Part shown: piece by piece, positions 42,476 to 51,924 of the stretch | How the letters are laid out: each line of letters begins with the position of its first letter | Position numbering within the stretch: position 1 is the first letter of the stretch | Assembly (NCBI RefSeq): GCF_900162695.1 | Contig: NZ_FUIH01000007.1 | Span: 930,001 to 994,000 of the forward strand | Direction: 5' to 3' | DNA length: 64,000 bases | DNA from: Virgibacillus siamensis | Lineage (GTDB): Bacteria > Bacillota > Bacilli > Bacillales > Amphibacillaceae | Program-made: the position numbers and the translations under genes | The notes under the pieces: generated by a model | The model's database searches: none | Told to the model about the DNA's origin: nothing | What the model saw: the letters and a program-made list of their open reading frames with translations, nothing else

Positions 42476-43231
42476 ATGGAGAACATACAATACATACATC
42501 ATGATGATGGATTTGGAATAATTCGATTACAGCGGCCGGAAAAACATAATGCAATTTCTGTTGAAATGGCTGATCAGTTGAAAATTGCAGTCAAAACCGC
42601 CAAAGAGGAAAACGTTAAATTTTTAGTTATTGCCGCATCCGGTGAGAAAATGTTCTGTGCAGGCGGTGATCTTGCCAATCTGCATGGTGATCTGACGTCT
42701 GATGAAGCTTTTTCTGCCTTGTATCCGATGAAAGAGGTTTTATATGATATTGCTTCATTTCCAGTGCCAACGATTGGTTTATTGAATGGGGACGCGCTTG
42801 GAGGAGGATGTGAAATTGCAACGGCCTGTGATTTTCGCATTGCCAGGGAACATACCCGTTTTGGATTTGTACAAACAACATTGGGCATTGCGCCGGGCTG
42901 GGGCGGTGGTGCATTGCTGTATGAAAAGGTTCTTCCCAGTTTTGCGTACCATTGGATATTGGAAGGCGGGATTTACGATGCCGCGTATTTATTTAATAAG
43001 GAGTGGATTCATAAGGTAGTTGCCAAACAAGAGTGGGATGAAGAAAAACTATTAGCCCCATATGCCTCAAGATCCTTTAAGCAAATGAAGATATTGAAAA
43101 GGCAATATTTGAAACGAACTTCTGTACTTGGATTGGCGGCGGCAATGAGCGATGAAGTCCGAAACAGCGCAAATTTATGGGATTCAGAAGAACATAAAGA
43201 AGCTGTCAGCAAGTTTCATAATCGAAAGTAA
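42476..43231 (+). CDS. enoyl-CoA hydratase/isomerase family protein
   Basis: A 251-residue crotonase-fold protein. The oxyanion-hole segments are present (CAGGDLANLHG near 62-72 and GDALGGGCEIATACD near 104-118, including the first catalytic Glu). The second catalytic Glu of true enoyl-CoA hydratases, in FG-x-PE-xxLG, is replaced: here the stretch reads FGFVQTTLGIAPGWGG, so Gln stands for Glu. An isomerase, hydrolase or decarboxylase-type activity is therefore as likely as hydration. Lies alone between rpmF and the gerR-like gene; no other fatty-acid genes nearby. Confidence 0.82.
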   Translation: MENIQYIHHDDGFGIIRLQRPEKHNAISVEMADQLKIAVKTAKEENVKFLVIAASGEKMFCAGGDLANLHGDLTSDEAFSALYPMKEVLYDIASFPVPTIGLLNGDALGGGCEIATACDFRIAREHTRFGFVQTTLGIAPGWGGGALLYEKVLPSFAYHWILEGGIYDAAYLFNKEWIHKVVAKQEWDEEKLLAPYASRSFKQMKILKRQYLKRTSVLGLAAAMSDEVRNSANLWDSEEHKEAVSKFHNRK

Positions 43232-43308
43232 GCAGAAATATTCTTCTTGGATAAGATAGAAATTTTCAAACTATTTAATCGGAATTATTCTATCACTCCT
43301 ACTTTTTG

Positions 43309-43316
43309 CATACATT
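43309..43316 (+). promoter_or_regulatory. possible sigma-E -10 element of gerR-like gene
   Basis: CATACATT matches the mother-cell sigma-E -10 (CATACANT) about 27 bases before the start codon; the -35 is poor. Fits the sigma-E control known for gerR in B. subtilis. Confidence 0.35.
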
Positions 43317-43342
43317 GATAGCAAACAGTAAGGAGGGATGTC

Positions 43343-43828
43343 ATGAATGCCACACGTCAGGATGCATGGACGAAAGATGAAGATATAATATTGGCTGAAA
43401 CAGTTCTCCGCCATATCCGTGAAGGAAAAACTCAGCTTGAAGCATTTAAGGAAGTGGGCAAAGAATTATCGCGTACTTCTGCAGCCTGTGGATTCAGGTG
43501 GAATGCTTCAATCCGAAAACAATATCAGGATGCAATAGACCAGGCAAAAGAAGAACGCAAAAAGGGAAACCGGAAAAAGGCATGGCAATATATTGAACCT
43601 GGTAATGCGTCTGAAAGAGACCCAATTGATACAGCAATTCTTTTACTAGAAAGAATGCGAACCGATAATGGTGATGGGGATGAAAATTGTCAATCTGAAC
43701 AGTCAAGTACACTGAAACAGTTGGAATCTGAGAATGAAATGTTAAAACAAAAATTAAAAAATTATCAGGAAGCATGGACTGAGATGGCAAACCTATGGAA
43801 ATGGGTTGAAGAAAAAAACCGAAACTGA
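43343..43828 (+). CDS. ylbO: RsfA-family transcription factor, GerR/YlbO type
   Basis: A 161-residue protein with an N-terminal Myb/SANT-like DNA-binding domain (RQDAWTKDEDIILAETVL, then GFRWNASIRKQY) and a C-terminal coiled coil (LKQLESENEMLKQKLKNY). RsfA-family regulators act during sporulation; at this position B. subtilis has ylbO, known as gerR, which represses mother-cell genes. Preceded by AAGGAGG. Confidence 0.88.
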   Translation: MNATRQDAWTKDEDIILAETVLRHIREGKTQLEAFKEVGKELSRTSAACGFRWNASIRKQYQDAIDQAKEERKKGNRKKAWQYIEPGNASERDPIDTAILLLERMRTDNGDGDENCQSEQSSTLKQLESENEMLKQKLKNYQEAWTEMANLWKWVEEKNRN

Positions 43829-43834
43829 AGCAAA

Positions 43835-43878
43835 AAGACATGAATGCCAATGGAGGCAATTCATGTCTTAATTTTTTA
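43835..43878. terminator. terminator between ylbO and ylbP
   Basis: AAGACATGAAT and ATTCATGTCTT (with GCC/GGC inside) form a long stem followed by TAATTTTTT; it separates convergent genes. Confidence 0.75.
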
Positions 43879-44355
43879 TACTTCTTTTTCTTCTACTCCT
43901 TCAGGCATCCAAATAAGCGGATTTTCCCCAAGGTCTCTTTCCATTTCATATTTGGCTTTTTGGAAGTTCATTTTTTCCCAGAAGCCATGTGAGTTAATGC
44001 GTGGGTTTGTTTTAATCGGCAATTTGAAGCTTTTGGCAAAGTCAACTAACGCCGTTCCAAATCCGCGTCCGCGGTAATCCGGTAAAATCTCAAGTTTCCA
44101 AAGTTCCAGGTAATCCTGAGGAGGCTCAAAATATTGGTCATATTTGGCGCTTATCTGATAAAGACTCATGCGGGCAACAAGATTATTGCCAACATAGATA
44201 CCATAAAAAGGTGATCTGCTGTCGTTTTCAATAATATTGCTTTGTAAATCCTCCAGCATGGATAATTCCTGATTGCCATATTCTTTAAAACGTTTAAACT
44301 TTTCAAGTGTCTTATAGTTGATTAGAAGTTTTTCAACCTTAACCTGATTATTCAC
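43876..44355 (-). CDS. ylbP: GNAT-family acetyltransferase YlbP
   Basis: A 159-residue N-acetyltransferase with the acetyl-CoA-binding LEILPDYRGRGFGTALVDFA. Position and the C-terminal LIWMPEGVEE identify the YlbP family. Acceptor unknown. Confidence 0.85.
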   Translation of the reverse strand: MNNQVKVEKLLINYKTLEKFKRFKEYGNQELSMLEDLQSNIIENDSRSPFYGIYVGNNLVARMSLYQISAKYDQYFEPPQDYLELWKLEILPDYRGRGFGTALVDFAKSFKLPIKTNPRINSHGFWEKMNFQKAKYEMERDLGENPLIWMPEGVEEKEV

Positions 44356-44525
44356 TTTTTATCCCCCTAATCGAAAGAATGTATGATTACCAATATATTT
44401 TCATTATAATATAAACTTGTTTAATTTGAAATCAGTTCATGCTAAAACATATGAATAATTACGTACAAAGCAATGGACATCTGCTACAATATAAGAAAAA
44501 ACATATGCAGGGAGCGGAATATCAA

Positions 44526-45404
44526 ATGAAAGTTGGTATTATCGGAGGAGGTTCAGTCGGATTGCTGATTGGCAGCAAATTGGCGGTGCATCATAAGATA
44601 ACCATTTATGTGAGACGCACTGAACAAAAGGCAAGCATAAAGAAAAATGGTATCTTTGTGGATAAGTCAGATAAGCCGGTAAAAGTGAATGCACAACTGA
44701 TGGATTATCCGGGAAAGGAAGACATTTTCATTGTTTGTGTTAAACAAGAGCATATCACCAGTGTATTGACATTTATCCAGCACGTACGTTCAGGAGTGCC
44801 GGTTATTTTTCTGCAGAACGGAATGGGGCATATTGATAAACTGCTGCCATTGGAGCTTCCGATTATGGTGGGAGTGGTTGAACATGGAGCAAACCGGGTC
44901 AACGACTATACTGTTTTACATACAGGGGAAGGGACAATAAAACTGGCTGGTCTGGTTGGTGATGGTGTGATGTTATCGTCCGTGGCGGACAAGTTGCATC
45001 GTTCCGGTTTTCCTTTTCAATTTTCGTTGGATTGGAAATCGCTTCTTTATGAGAAACTTATCATTAACGCTGTTATTAACCCATTAACAGCGCTGTTTGA
45101 TGTGCGAAATGGCATGATCTTGGAAAATCGTTACCTAAAGCAACTTGCCTGTGATTTATGTTATGAGGCGTCATCTATTCTAAATGTGGATTTTACATCT
45201 GCATGGCAACAAGTGCAGTATGTTATCCGGAATACCAGTGAGAATGTATCGTCAATGCTGAAAGATATCCGGGAAAACAGACGGACAGAGATTGATATGA
45301 TAACCGGCTATTTGGTTGAAAACAGTACTGAAAACATACCGAATACAACTTTTATATATAGAAGTATTAAAGCATTGGAAATGAAAAAGGGGAATATCGA
45401 ATAA
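44526..45404 (+). CDS. panE: 2-dehydropantoate 2-reductase
   Basis: A 292-residue NADPH-dependent reductase of pantothenate synthesis (ketopantoate to pantoate), ylbQ in B. subtilis. N-terminal Rossmann motif GIIGGGSVGLLIG; catalytic Lys in KLIINAVINPLTALF near residue 177. The start chosen is the ATG of MKVGIIGG after GGGAG; the open frame upstream adds 29 residues that precede the nucleotide-binding fold. Its TAA shares one base with the next ATG. Confidence 0.92.
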   Translation: MKVGIIGGGSVGLLIGSKLAVHHKITIYVRRTEQKASIKKNGIFVDKSDKPVKVNAQLMDYPGKEDIFIVCVKQEHITSVLTFIQHVRSGVPVIFLQNGMGHIDKLLPLELPIMVGVVEHGANRVNDYTVLHTGEGTIKLAGLVGDGVMLSSVADKLHRSGFPFQFSLDWKSLLYEKLIINAVINPLTALFDVRNGMILENRYLKQLACDLCYEASSILNVDFTSAWQQVQYVIRNTSENVSSMLKDIRENRRTEIDMITGYLVENSTENIPNTTFIYRSIKALEMKKGNIE

Positions 45405-45784
45405 TGCTGGATATCATAATTTATTTACTTGCGCTGATTATTACCGCTCCTATTGCTGTAACCTGGATTGTTTATTTGATTGGTTTCAAACTATACAGGC
45501 ATAAATGGAAAGCACTTCATAAATCGGTTAACTGGACAACCCCGCTTTATATAATTGCCGTTCTTGTTCTGTTTAATCTTATATTCGAACAATCATTTTT
45601 TGGCGTCCTCCTGGTCGTATTACCCAGCCTATTTACAATTATTGCAGTTGTCCAATGGAGGCTTTATACAGAAGTGGCATTTCGAAATATTTTTAAAATA
45701 TTTTGGCGCATTTGCTTTCTTTTGTTCGGGATATTGTACTGTCTTTTGATATTGATTGGAATAGTAAAACAAATTCTAAGTTGA
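45404..45784 (+). CDS. DUF3397 membrane protein
   Basis: A 126-residue protein with four hydrophobic helices and few charges, of the DUF3397 type. It overlaps panE by one base, suggesting translational coupling. Function unknown. Confidence 0.75.
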   Translation: MLDIIIYLLALIITAPIAVTWIVYLIGFKLYRHKWKALHKSVNWTTPLYIIAVLVLFNLIFEQSFFGVLLVVLPSLFTIIAVVQWRLYTEVAFRNIFKIFWRICFLLFGILYCLLILIGIVKQILS

Positions 45785-45876
45785 TATGATACGTATAAAA
45801 ACAGATTAAATGAAATTGCAGGGACTTTTATGTACAATACTTACTGGATAGTTCAATAGTAAAGGAGTATGCAGCT

Positions 45877-47502
45877 ATGCAGATCAATCCGGTTAATTTG
45901 GGAAAGCAAAACCCATTAATAGATGATTACCGGCAACAAAAAACAGAAATTATGCGGCATTTTGATTACAATCCTTTTTTGGATTCAACATACAGTAAGC
46001 GGCTTGCTTCATTAAGTGAAAGAAGTTTTGACAGAAAATCGTTAACGGAAGCTTTGATCACACTGAATAAAAAATGGGGAGCCCCGGAATCTGCATATGT
46101 GAATATTCAACGATTGGAACAGGATAACAGTGCAGTTGTTATTGGCGGGCAGCAGGCAGGATTGTTGACCGGGCCGTTGTATACGGTTAATAAGATTATA
46201 TCAATTGTACAATTTGCGAAACAGCAGGAAAAAAGACTAGGCAGACCGATTGTTCCGGTTTTTTGGATAGCGGGAGAAGATCATGACTTTGATGAAATTA
46301 ACCATATCTACATTCCGGAACAAACGGAAATGAGAAAACATACGATTCAACAGCGGGTTGAGGAGAAGCGCTCTTTATCCGATATTCAAATAGATAAAGC
46401 AGATGCGGAAAAGTGGCTTTATCAATTATTTGGAGAGTTGGGGGAAACCAATTTCACAGCGAATTTATATGAAACAGTTCAGGATTGTTTACAAAAATCA
46501 CATACATATGTTGATTTTTTTGCGCGTTTGATCCATCGATTGTTCGCCAATGAAGGGCTTGTGCTTGTTGACTCTGGTGCTCCCGAATTCCGCAAGTTGG
46601 AAAGCATGCATTTTGAAACATTGATTAATCGTCAACCTGAAATCAGTAAAGGTGTTTATCAGTCTTTGCAGAAATTGAAAACACGAAATTACCCTGTCTC
46701 ATTGGAGCTCGAGAAGGATGATGGTCATTTATTTATCCACCATAATCAGGAGCGTATCCTGCTGACCCGCAATGAAAATGGTGAATGGTCAGGAAAGCAA
46801 AATGAACTGGTTTTGTCAGAGCAGGAGCTTTTGGATATAGCCAGGAAAACCCCTGCATTATTAAGCAATAATGTAGTTACAAGGCCAGTCATGCAGGAAC
46901 TGCTTTTTCCTACGCTTGCATTTGTGGGAGGGCCGGGTGAAATCAGTTACTGGGCTGCATTAAAACCTGCTTTTAATGCGGTGGGGATTGAAATGCCACC
47001 TGTTCTGCCAAGGCTTTCCTTTACGCTAATGGAAAAAAGGGTGGAAAAAGCATTGAATAAATACTCATTGTCCGCGGAAGATGTCATTAGAAATGGTGCA
47101 GGGGAACTGAAGACAAATTGGCTGCGCACTCAACAGGATCCTCCTGTTCAGCAATTGGCGTCTGAAATAAAAAATACAATTGCACAAGTTCATGCACCAC
47201 TAAGGAGTGTGGCCGGGGAAGTACGGCATGACCTTGGGGAACTTGCGGATCGTAATTTGTTTTATTTACAGCGTGATATCGATTTTATGGAAAAGCGAAT
47301 TGTAAAAGCGATTGAGGAAAAGTATACAAAAGAATTGGGCGAGTTTAACCTTGCTGAAATGGCTCTTCACCCAAACGGTGGGTTACAGGAAAGAACCTGG
47401 AATCCAATCTCATTTATAAATAAATATGGACCGGAATTTATAGGGCAACTGGCACATGAGACATGTTCATTTGAGCATAAGCATTTTATTGTTTATATGT
47501 AA
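45877..47502 (+). CDS. bshC: bacillithiol biosynthesis protein BshC
   Basis: A 541-residue protein (formerly YllA) thought to add cysteine to glucosaminyl-malate in the last step of bacillithiol synthesis. Family blocks include VIGGQQAGLLTGPLYTVNKI, FWIAGEDHDFDEINH and FVGGPGEISYWA. It stands directly before the mraZ cluster, as in B. subtilis. Start follows AAAGGAG. Confidence 0.93.
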   Translation: MQINPVNLGKQNPLIDDYRQQKTEIMRHFDYNPFLDSTYSKRLASLSERSFDRKSLTEALITLNKKWGAPESAYVNIQRLEQDNSAVVIGGQQAGLLTGPLYTVNKIISIVQFAKQQEKRLGRPIVPVFWIAGEDHDFDEINHIYIPEQTEMRKHTIQQRVEEKRSLSDIQIDKADAEKWLYQLFGELGETNFTANLYETVQDCLQKSHTYVDFFARLIHRLFANEGLVLVDSGAPEFRKLESMHFETLINRQPEISKGVYQSLQKLKTRNYPVSLELEKDDGHLFIHHNQERILLTRNENGEWSGKQNELVLSEQELLDIARKTPALLSNNVVTRPVMQELLFPTLAFVGGPGEISYWAALKPAFNAVGIEMPPVLPRLSFTLMEKRVEKALNKYSLSAEDVIRNGAGELKTNWLRTQQDPPVQQLASEIKNTIAQVHAPLRSVAGEVRHDLGELADRNLFYLQRDIDFMEKRIVKAIEEKYTKELGEFNLAEMALHPNGGLQERTWNPISFINKYGPEFIGQLAHETCSFEHKHFIVYM

Positions 47503-47573
47503 TCAACCACTTTCCACCACCACTTACACAAAGATGTTTAAAACCATGTTCATATATAGGTTCAATATGCAGA

Positions 47574-47610
47574 AAAGCGTTGGGAAACACGAAATCCCGG
47601 CGTTTTTTTT
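47574..47610 (+). terminator. terminator of bshC
   Basis: AAAGCGTTGGGA (47574-47585) pairs with TCCCGGCGTTTT (47595-47606, using G-U pairs), ending in a T-run. Confidence 0.75.
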
Positions 47611-47693
47611 GTATTTCAAAAACGGCTGGAATGCTTCTCTTTCGGGGGGTTTGGTACTGTCATTAAATTGAAATCATTTTTTTTGGAAATGAG

Positions 47694-47742
47694 GTGGTGA
47701 ATTGTGGGGGAATGTGGTAACATAGGAAATATGAAAGTGGGG
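47694..47742 (+). promoter_or_regulatory. MraZ-type operator with phased GTGG boxes
   Basis: GTGGTG (47694), GTGGGG (47704) and GTGGTA (47714) start exactly 10 bp apart, and another GTGGGG lies at 47737, just before the mraZ start. MraZ in other bacteria binds G-rich boxes repeated at one helical turn in its own promoter, so these are probably autoregulatory sites. I cannot place a convincing -35/-10 pair. Confidence 0.55.
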
Positions 47743-47750
47743 CGAGCTAC

Positions 47751-48182
47751 ATGTTCATGGGTGAGTTTCAGCACAACATTGATACGAAGGGAAGAATTAT
47801 TGTCCCCGCCAAGTTCCGCGAAGGACTGGGCGATAACTTTGTTGTAACCCGTGGACTGGATAAATGTCTGTTTGCTTATCCAATGGATGAATGGAAAGCA
47901 TTGGAGGAAAAATTGAAGAAACTCCCACTTACTAAAAAAGATGCACGGGCATTTACACGATTTTTCTTTTCAGGTGCAGTTGAATGTGAAGTGGATAAAC
48001 AGGGAAGGATAAACATTCCGCAACCACTTAGAAGCTATGCTGCATTAAACAAGGAATGCGTTGTAATTGGTGTATCTAACCGAATTGAATTCTGGGCAAA
48101 TGAAAACTGGGAAGATTATTTCAGTGACTCGGAAGAATCATTTAGTGAAATTGCCGAGAATCTTATGGACTTTGATATTTAA
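47751..48182 (+). CDS. mraZ: transcriptional regulator MraZ
   Basis: A 143-residue protein of two AbrB/SpoVT-like DNA-binding domains, each marked by a DTKGRIIVPAKFRE or DKQGRINIPQPLR motif. It heads the dcw cluster and in other bacteria represses or modulates it. Start at MFMGEFQHN, the usual N-terminus; ribosome binding site GGGGCGAG is moderate and overlaps the last G-rich box. Confidence 0.95.
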   Translation: MFMGEFQHNIDTKGRIIVPAKFREGLGDNFVVTRGLDKCLFAYPMDEWKALEEKLKKLPLTKKDARAFTRFFFSGAVECEVDKQGRINIPQPLRSYAALNKECVVIGVSNRIEFWANENWEDYFSDSEESFSEIAENLMDFDI

Positions 48183-48272
48183 ACATCGCGCCCGGAATTT
48201 GCTGGTTCAGGCATTACAAACGGAGCGTAACTGAAAAGAAAAAATGGAAGGTTTTCCGAAGCAGGTGTGCAA

Positions 48273-49250
48273 ATGTTTGATCATTACAGTGTGCTTAAAG
48301 AAGAAACGCTAAAAGGTTTGGCAGTCAAGCCGAACGGTACATATGTAGATTGTACTGTCGGCGGTGGAGGTCACAGCGAACAAATTGCAAGACAACTGAA
48401 CGAAAACGGGTTGCTGATAGCCTTTGATCAGGATGTTTATGCACTTGAAGCAGCGAAAGACAGACTGCAGCCGTACTCGGGACAAATCACATTTATCCAT
48501 TCCAATTTCAGGAATTTGGATCCGGAGCTGGCTATGTGCAACATCGATCATATTGACGGTATTCTCTTCGACTTGGGTGTCTCGTCCCCACAGCTTGACC
48601 GGGGAGAAAGAGGGTTTAGTTATCAGCATGATGCAAAGCTGGACATGCGAATGAATAAAGAACAGCGTCTGGATGCACACGAAATTGTCAATACATGGTC
48701 ATATCATGAACTGGTGAAGATTTTCTTTTCTTATGGTGAAGAAAAATTTTCCAAACAGATAGCAAGGAAAATCGAAGCACACCGGAAAACCGAACAAATT
48801 AATACAACACATGAGTTAGCGGAATTAATTAAAGAAGCAATTCCTGCACCTGCCCGAAGAAAAGGCGGGCATCCGGCAAAACGCATTTTCCAGGCGTTGC
48901 GGATAGCAGTAAACGACGAGCTTGCAGCGTTTAATGATGCATTACATCAGGCTGCAAGGAATGTTGGCATCAATGGACGAATAGCCGTTATAACGTTTCA
49001 CTCGCTTGAGGACAGGATTTGTAAGCAAGCATTTAAAAAATGGAGTACGATGAAACCTGTTCCCAGGAACTTACCGGTTGTTCCCGAAGACCATCAGGCA
49101 CCATTCAAGATGATAACAAAAAAACCAATTTTACCTGGCGAGCATGAACTGGAATCCAACCGCAGATCGCGATCGGCTAAATTACGGATTGTGGAAAAGG
49201 TCGGTTCATGGAATGAAGAATTTTCGTATAAGGAAGGGTGGAAAAAATAA
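48273..49250 (+). CDS. rsmH: 16S rRNA (cytosine-1402-N4)-methyltransferase
   Basis: A 325-residue SAM-dependent methyltransferase (MraW). Motifs YVDCTVGGGGHSEQIA, LFDLGVSSPQLD and AVITFHSLEDRICK are diagnostic. Start at MFDHYSVLKEE; the GTG two codons upstream is within the ribosome binding site GGTG. Ends overlapping the ftsL ATG by one base. Confidence 0.96.
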   Translation: MFDHYSVLKEETLKGLAVKPNGTYVDCTVGGGGHSEQIARQLNENGLLIAFDQDVYALEAAKDRLQPYSGQITFIHSNFRNLDPELAMCNIDHIDGILFDLGVSSPQLDRGERGFSYQHDAKLDMRMNKEQRLDAHEIVNTWSYHELVKIFFSYGEEKFSKQIARKIEAHRKTEQINTTHELAELIKEAIPAPARRKGGHPAKRIFQALRIAVNDELAAFNDALHQAARNVGINGRIAVITFHSLEDRICKQAFKKWSTMKPVPRNLPVVPEDHQAPFKMITKKPILPGEHELESNRRSRSAKLRIVEKVGSWNEEFSYKEGWKK

Positions 49251-49624
49251 TGAGTGCAAATCAGGCGCGCAGTTGGGAACAAACATATGCACCACAGCCG
49301 CAGCAACAGGAAAAACAAAAAGCAGTAAAAGTTAAAAAACAAAGTTGGATTACAAAAGGTGAAAAAGTCTTGTATTCGTTGTTTGGTTTTTGTATAATTA
49401 TCGCATCCGTCTATATGGTTTCATTTGCATCGTCAACCGAGCAGCTTAACAAAGAAGTGCAATCTCTTGAGAATACTGTTGATCATCAACAGGTTATCAA
49501 CGAAGGACTTACATACGAGAAAGCTAAACTTAGTGAACCAGAGCGTATTATTAGAATTGCACACAAGCATGGATTGACGATTCAGGCATCTGAAGTGAAA
49601 CAAGCTACTGCGTATAACAACTAA
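49250..49624 (+). CDS. ftsL: cell division protein FtsL
   Basis: A 124-residue bitopic protein: basic cytoplasmic tail (KVKKQSWITKGEK), one membrane helix (about 43-62) and an external coiled coil (STEQLNKEVQSLENTVDHQQ). It works with DivIC and DivIB to activate FtsW-PBP2B at the septum. Start shares a base with the rsmH stop. Confidence 0.92.
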   Translation: MSANQARSWEQTYAPQPQQQEKQKAVKVKKQSWITKGEKVLYSLFGFCIIIASVYMVSFASSTEQLNKEVQSLENTVDHQQVINEGLTYEKAKLSEPERIIRIAHKHGLTIQASEVKQATAYNN

Positions 49625-49640
49625 ACCAGGTGATGAATAT

Positions 49641-51833
49641 ATGAGAAAAAATAAAACCACCCATTTCATGTCGGGTATTCTGATTCTGTTGTTTGCCGGA
49701 ATATTTTTAGTGCTGGTCGGAAGATTTTTATACATTCAGGCAACAGCCGAAATCAACAATATCTCATTGGAGGAATGGGCGGACAAGAAACGGACAACAT
49801 CTTACACCCTTGATTCAGAGCGAGGTAAAATATTTGGTAAGAATGGGATGACGTTGGCATACGATCGTCCAACATTTAGAATCCATGCAATTGTGGATGA
49901 AACGTATACGGAAAACCCTAAGGAGCCAATGCATGTAAAAAATCCGGAAAAAACTGCGGAAATGCTGGCTCCTTTATTGCATGTTAAAGAAAGTTATATT
50001 TTGGAGCGACTAGAAAAAGGGATTAATAACGACCGGTTTCAGGTTGAATTCGGCCGTGCCGGAAGCGAATTGTCACTGGATACGAAGAAAAAAATAGAAA
50101 AACTTGATATTCCGGGCATTGGGTTTGAAAAGGAATCGCTTCGTTACTATCCAAATGGAATGTTTGCTTCACGTATTATCGGTCTTGCTCATCGTGAGAA
50201 TGGGAAGATAATAGGTGATTACGGAATTGAAAATCAGATGAATGATGTATTGAGCGGCAAGGATGGCTATATTTCATATAAACGGGATAAACAAGGCTGG
50301 AAACTGCTTGATGCGGATGAGGTTATCAAAAAGCCGGAAGATGGAAATAACGTTTATTTAACGATTGACCAGAAAATACAGACGCTTCTTGAAGACGTTA
50401 TGTCACAAATGCAAAAGAAATATGAGCCGAAACGTATGTCTGCTATTGTAATGGATCCGCATACCGGTGAAGTTCTGGCAATGAGCAACCGACCAAGCTA
50501 CAACCCGAATAAGATAAACCACGAAGTCAAAAACTGGTATAACGATGCAGTCTCAACACCGATTGAGCCCGGTTCAACGATGAAAATGTTCACATGGGCT
50601 TCAGCTATTGAGGAAGGGGTTTATAATGGGAACGAATTATATAAATCCGGAACCTATCAGGTCAGTGACCGTGTAACGCCTGTACATGATCATAATGGGG
50701 GCAAAGGATGGGGGCCTATCACATATGATGAAGGTTTTGCACGCTCATCTAACGTTGCTGCTGCCAAATTGGTCTGGGAGAAAATAGGGACCGAAAAATT
50801 CCTTGATTATTTAAAAGCATTTGACTTTGATGAAAAAACGGGTATTGATTTGCCGCGTGAGCAAAAAGGGGAGATTTTATATAACTGGCCAAGTGAAAAA
50901 TTGACAACTTCATTTGGACAAGGCACTACAGTTACCCCAATTCAATTGATGAAGGCTGCGACAGCCATTGCCAATGACGGTAAAATGATGAAACCATACG
51001 TAATTTCTAAAGTGGTTGATCCTGATACACATAAGGTGGTTAGCAAGAAATCACCGGAAATTGTTGGTCAGCCGATATCTGAAGAAACCGCCGACCACGT
51101 TATGAACTTAATGGAATCGGTTGTTTCGAAAAAATATGGTACCGGTCAGGAATTTAAACTGAAAGATTTCACAGTTGCGGGAAAAACTGGTACATCACAG
51201 ATTTCCAAAAACGGCAAATATTTGATTGGCCATGGAAATTATATTTATTCCTTTTTGGGCGCTGCTCCTAAAGATAATCCGCAATTAATGATGTATGTAT
51301 CTGTGAAAAAGCCGGAACTTGAACCGTATGAACTTGGTTCCGAGCCGGTGGCATTTATCTTTAAAAATGTGATGGAACACAGCTTACATTACTTAAATAT
51401 CAATCCGGATAAAGAAAACACAGAACCGGTGCATGCAGTGGAAATTCCACAGCTTGAGGGCGAGTCCGTGGTTGATAAGAAAGAAAGTCTTACAAAACAA
51501 GGACTGGATGTAACAGTTCTTGGAAGCGGAGAAACCATTAGGGCGGCCTCCTCGGAAAAAGGTGCGAAACTGCTTCCAGGCGACAGACTAATTCTGGTAA
51601 CGGATAATCCAACCATGCCGGATATTACTGGATGGTCAGCCAGGGATGTTCTGCAGCTTGCAGATCTGTTGCATTTGAAAGTGGAAACCATGGGTCATGG
51701 ATATGCAGTGAAACAAAGTATAAAAGAGGGTACCACCTTGAAAGAGGATGCATATTTGGGTGTGGAATTTAAACCGCCAAATGCTGAGGACAATCAGAAA
51801 AAAGAAAATAAAAAGAAACAGGAACGTAATTAA
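49641..51833 (+). CDS. pbpB: penicillin-binding protein 2B
   Basis: A 730-residue class B transpeptidase of the divisome. N-terminal membrane anchor (about 10-30), PBP dimerisation domain, transpeptidase domain with STMK (Ser near 311), SSN (near 369) and KTGT (near 514), then two PASTA domains at about 595-715 and a lysine/glutamate-rich tail. Cross-links septal peptidoglycan made by FtsW. Confidence 0.95.
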   Translation: MRKNKTTHFMSGILILLFAGIFLVLVGRFLYIQATAEINNISLEEWADKKRTTSYTLDSERGKIFGKNGMTLAYDRPTFRIHAIVDETYTENPKEPMHVKNPEKTAEMLAPLLHVKESYILERLEKGINNDRFQVEFGRAGSELSLDTKKKIEKLDIPGIGFEKESLRYYPNGMFASRIIGLAHRENGKIIGDYGIENQMNDVLSGKDGYISYKRDKQGWKLLDADEVIKKPEDGNNVYLTIDQKIQTLLEDVMSQMQKKYEPKRMSAIVMDPHTGEVLAMSNRPSYNPNKINHEVKNWYNDAVSTPIEPGSTMKMFTWASAIEEGVYNGNELYKSGTYQVSDRVTPVHDHNGGKGWGPITYDEGFARSSNVAAAKLVWEKIGTEKFLDYLKAFDFDEKTGIDLPREQKGEILYNWPSEKLTTSFGQGTTVTPIQLMKAATAIANDGKMMKPYVISKVVDPDTHKVVSKKSPEIVGQPISEETADHVMNLMESVVSKKYGTGQEFKLKDFTVAGKTGTSQISKNGKYLIGHGNYIYSFLGAAPKDNPQLMMYVSVKKPELEPYELGSEPVAFIFKNVMEHSLHYLNINPDKENTEPVHAVEIPQLEGESVVDKKESLTKQGLDVTVLGSGETIRAASSEKGAKLLPGDRLILVTDNPTMPDITGWSARDVLQLADLLHLKVETMGHGYAVKQSIKEGTTLKEDAYLGVEFKPPNAEDNQKKENKKKQERN

Positions 51834-51924
51834 CTGAATACCATTAACAAGAGAAACAGTGTTCTATTCGGATTTTCATACTCATATAGTGGATACAAGC
51901 CTGCCTATGAAAAGGGGATGGAGT

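Noticed and set aside
43876..44355. Convergent ylbP as a horizontally acquired gene
   Set aside because: Same position and orientation as in B. subtilis and similar base composition; no sign of transfer.
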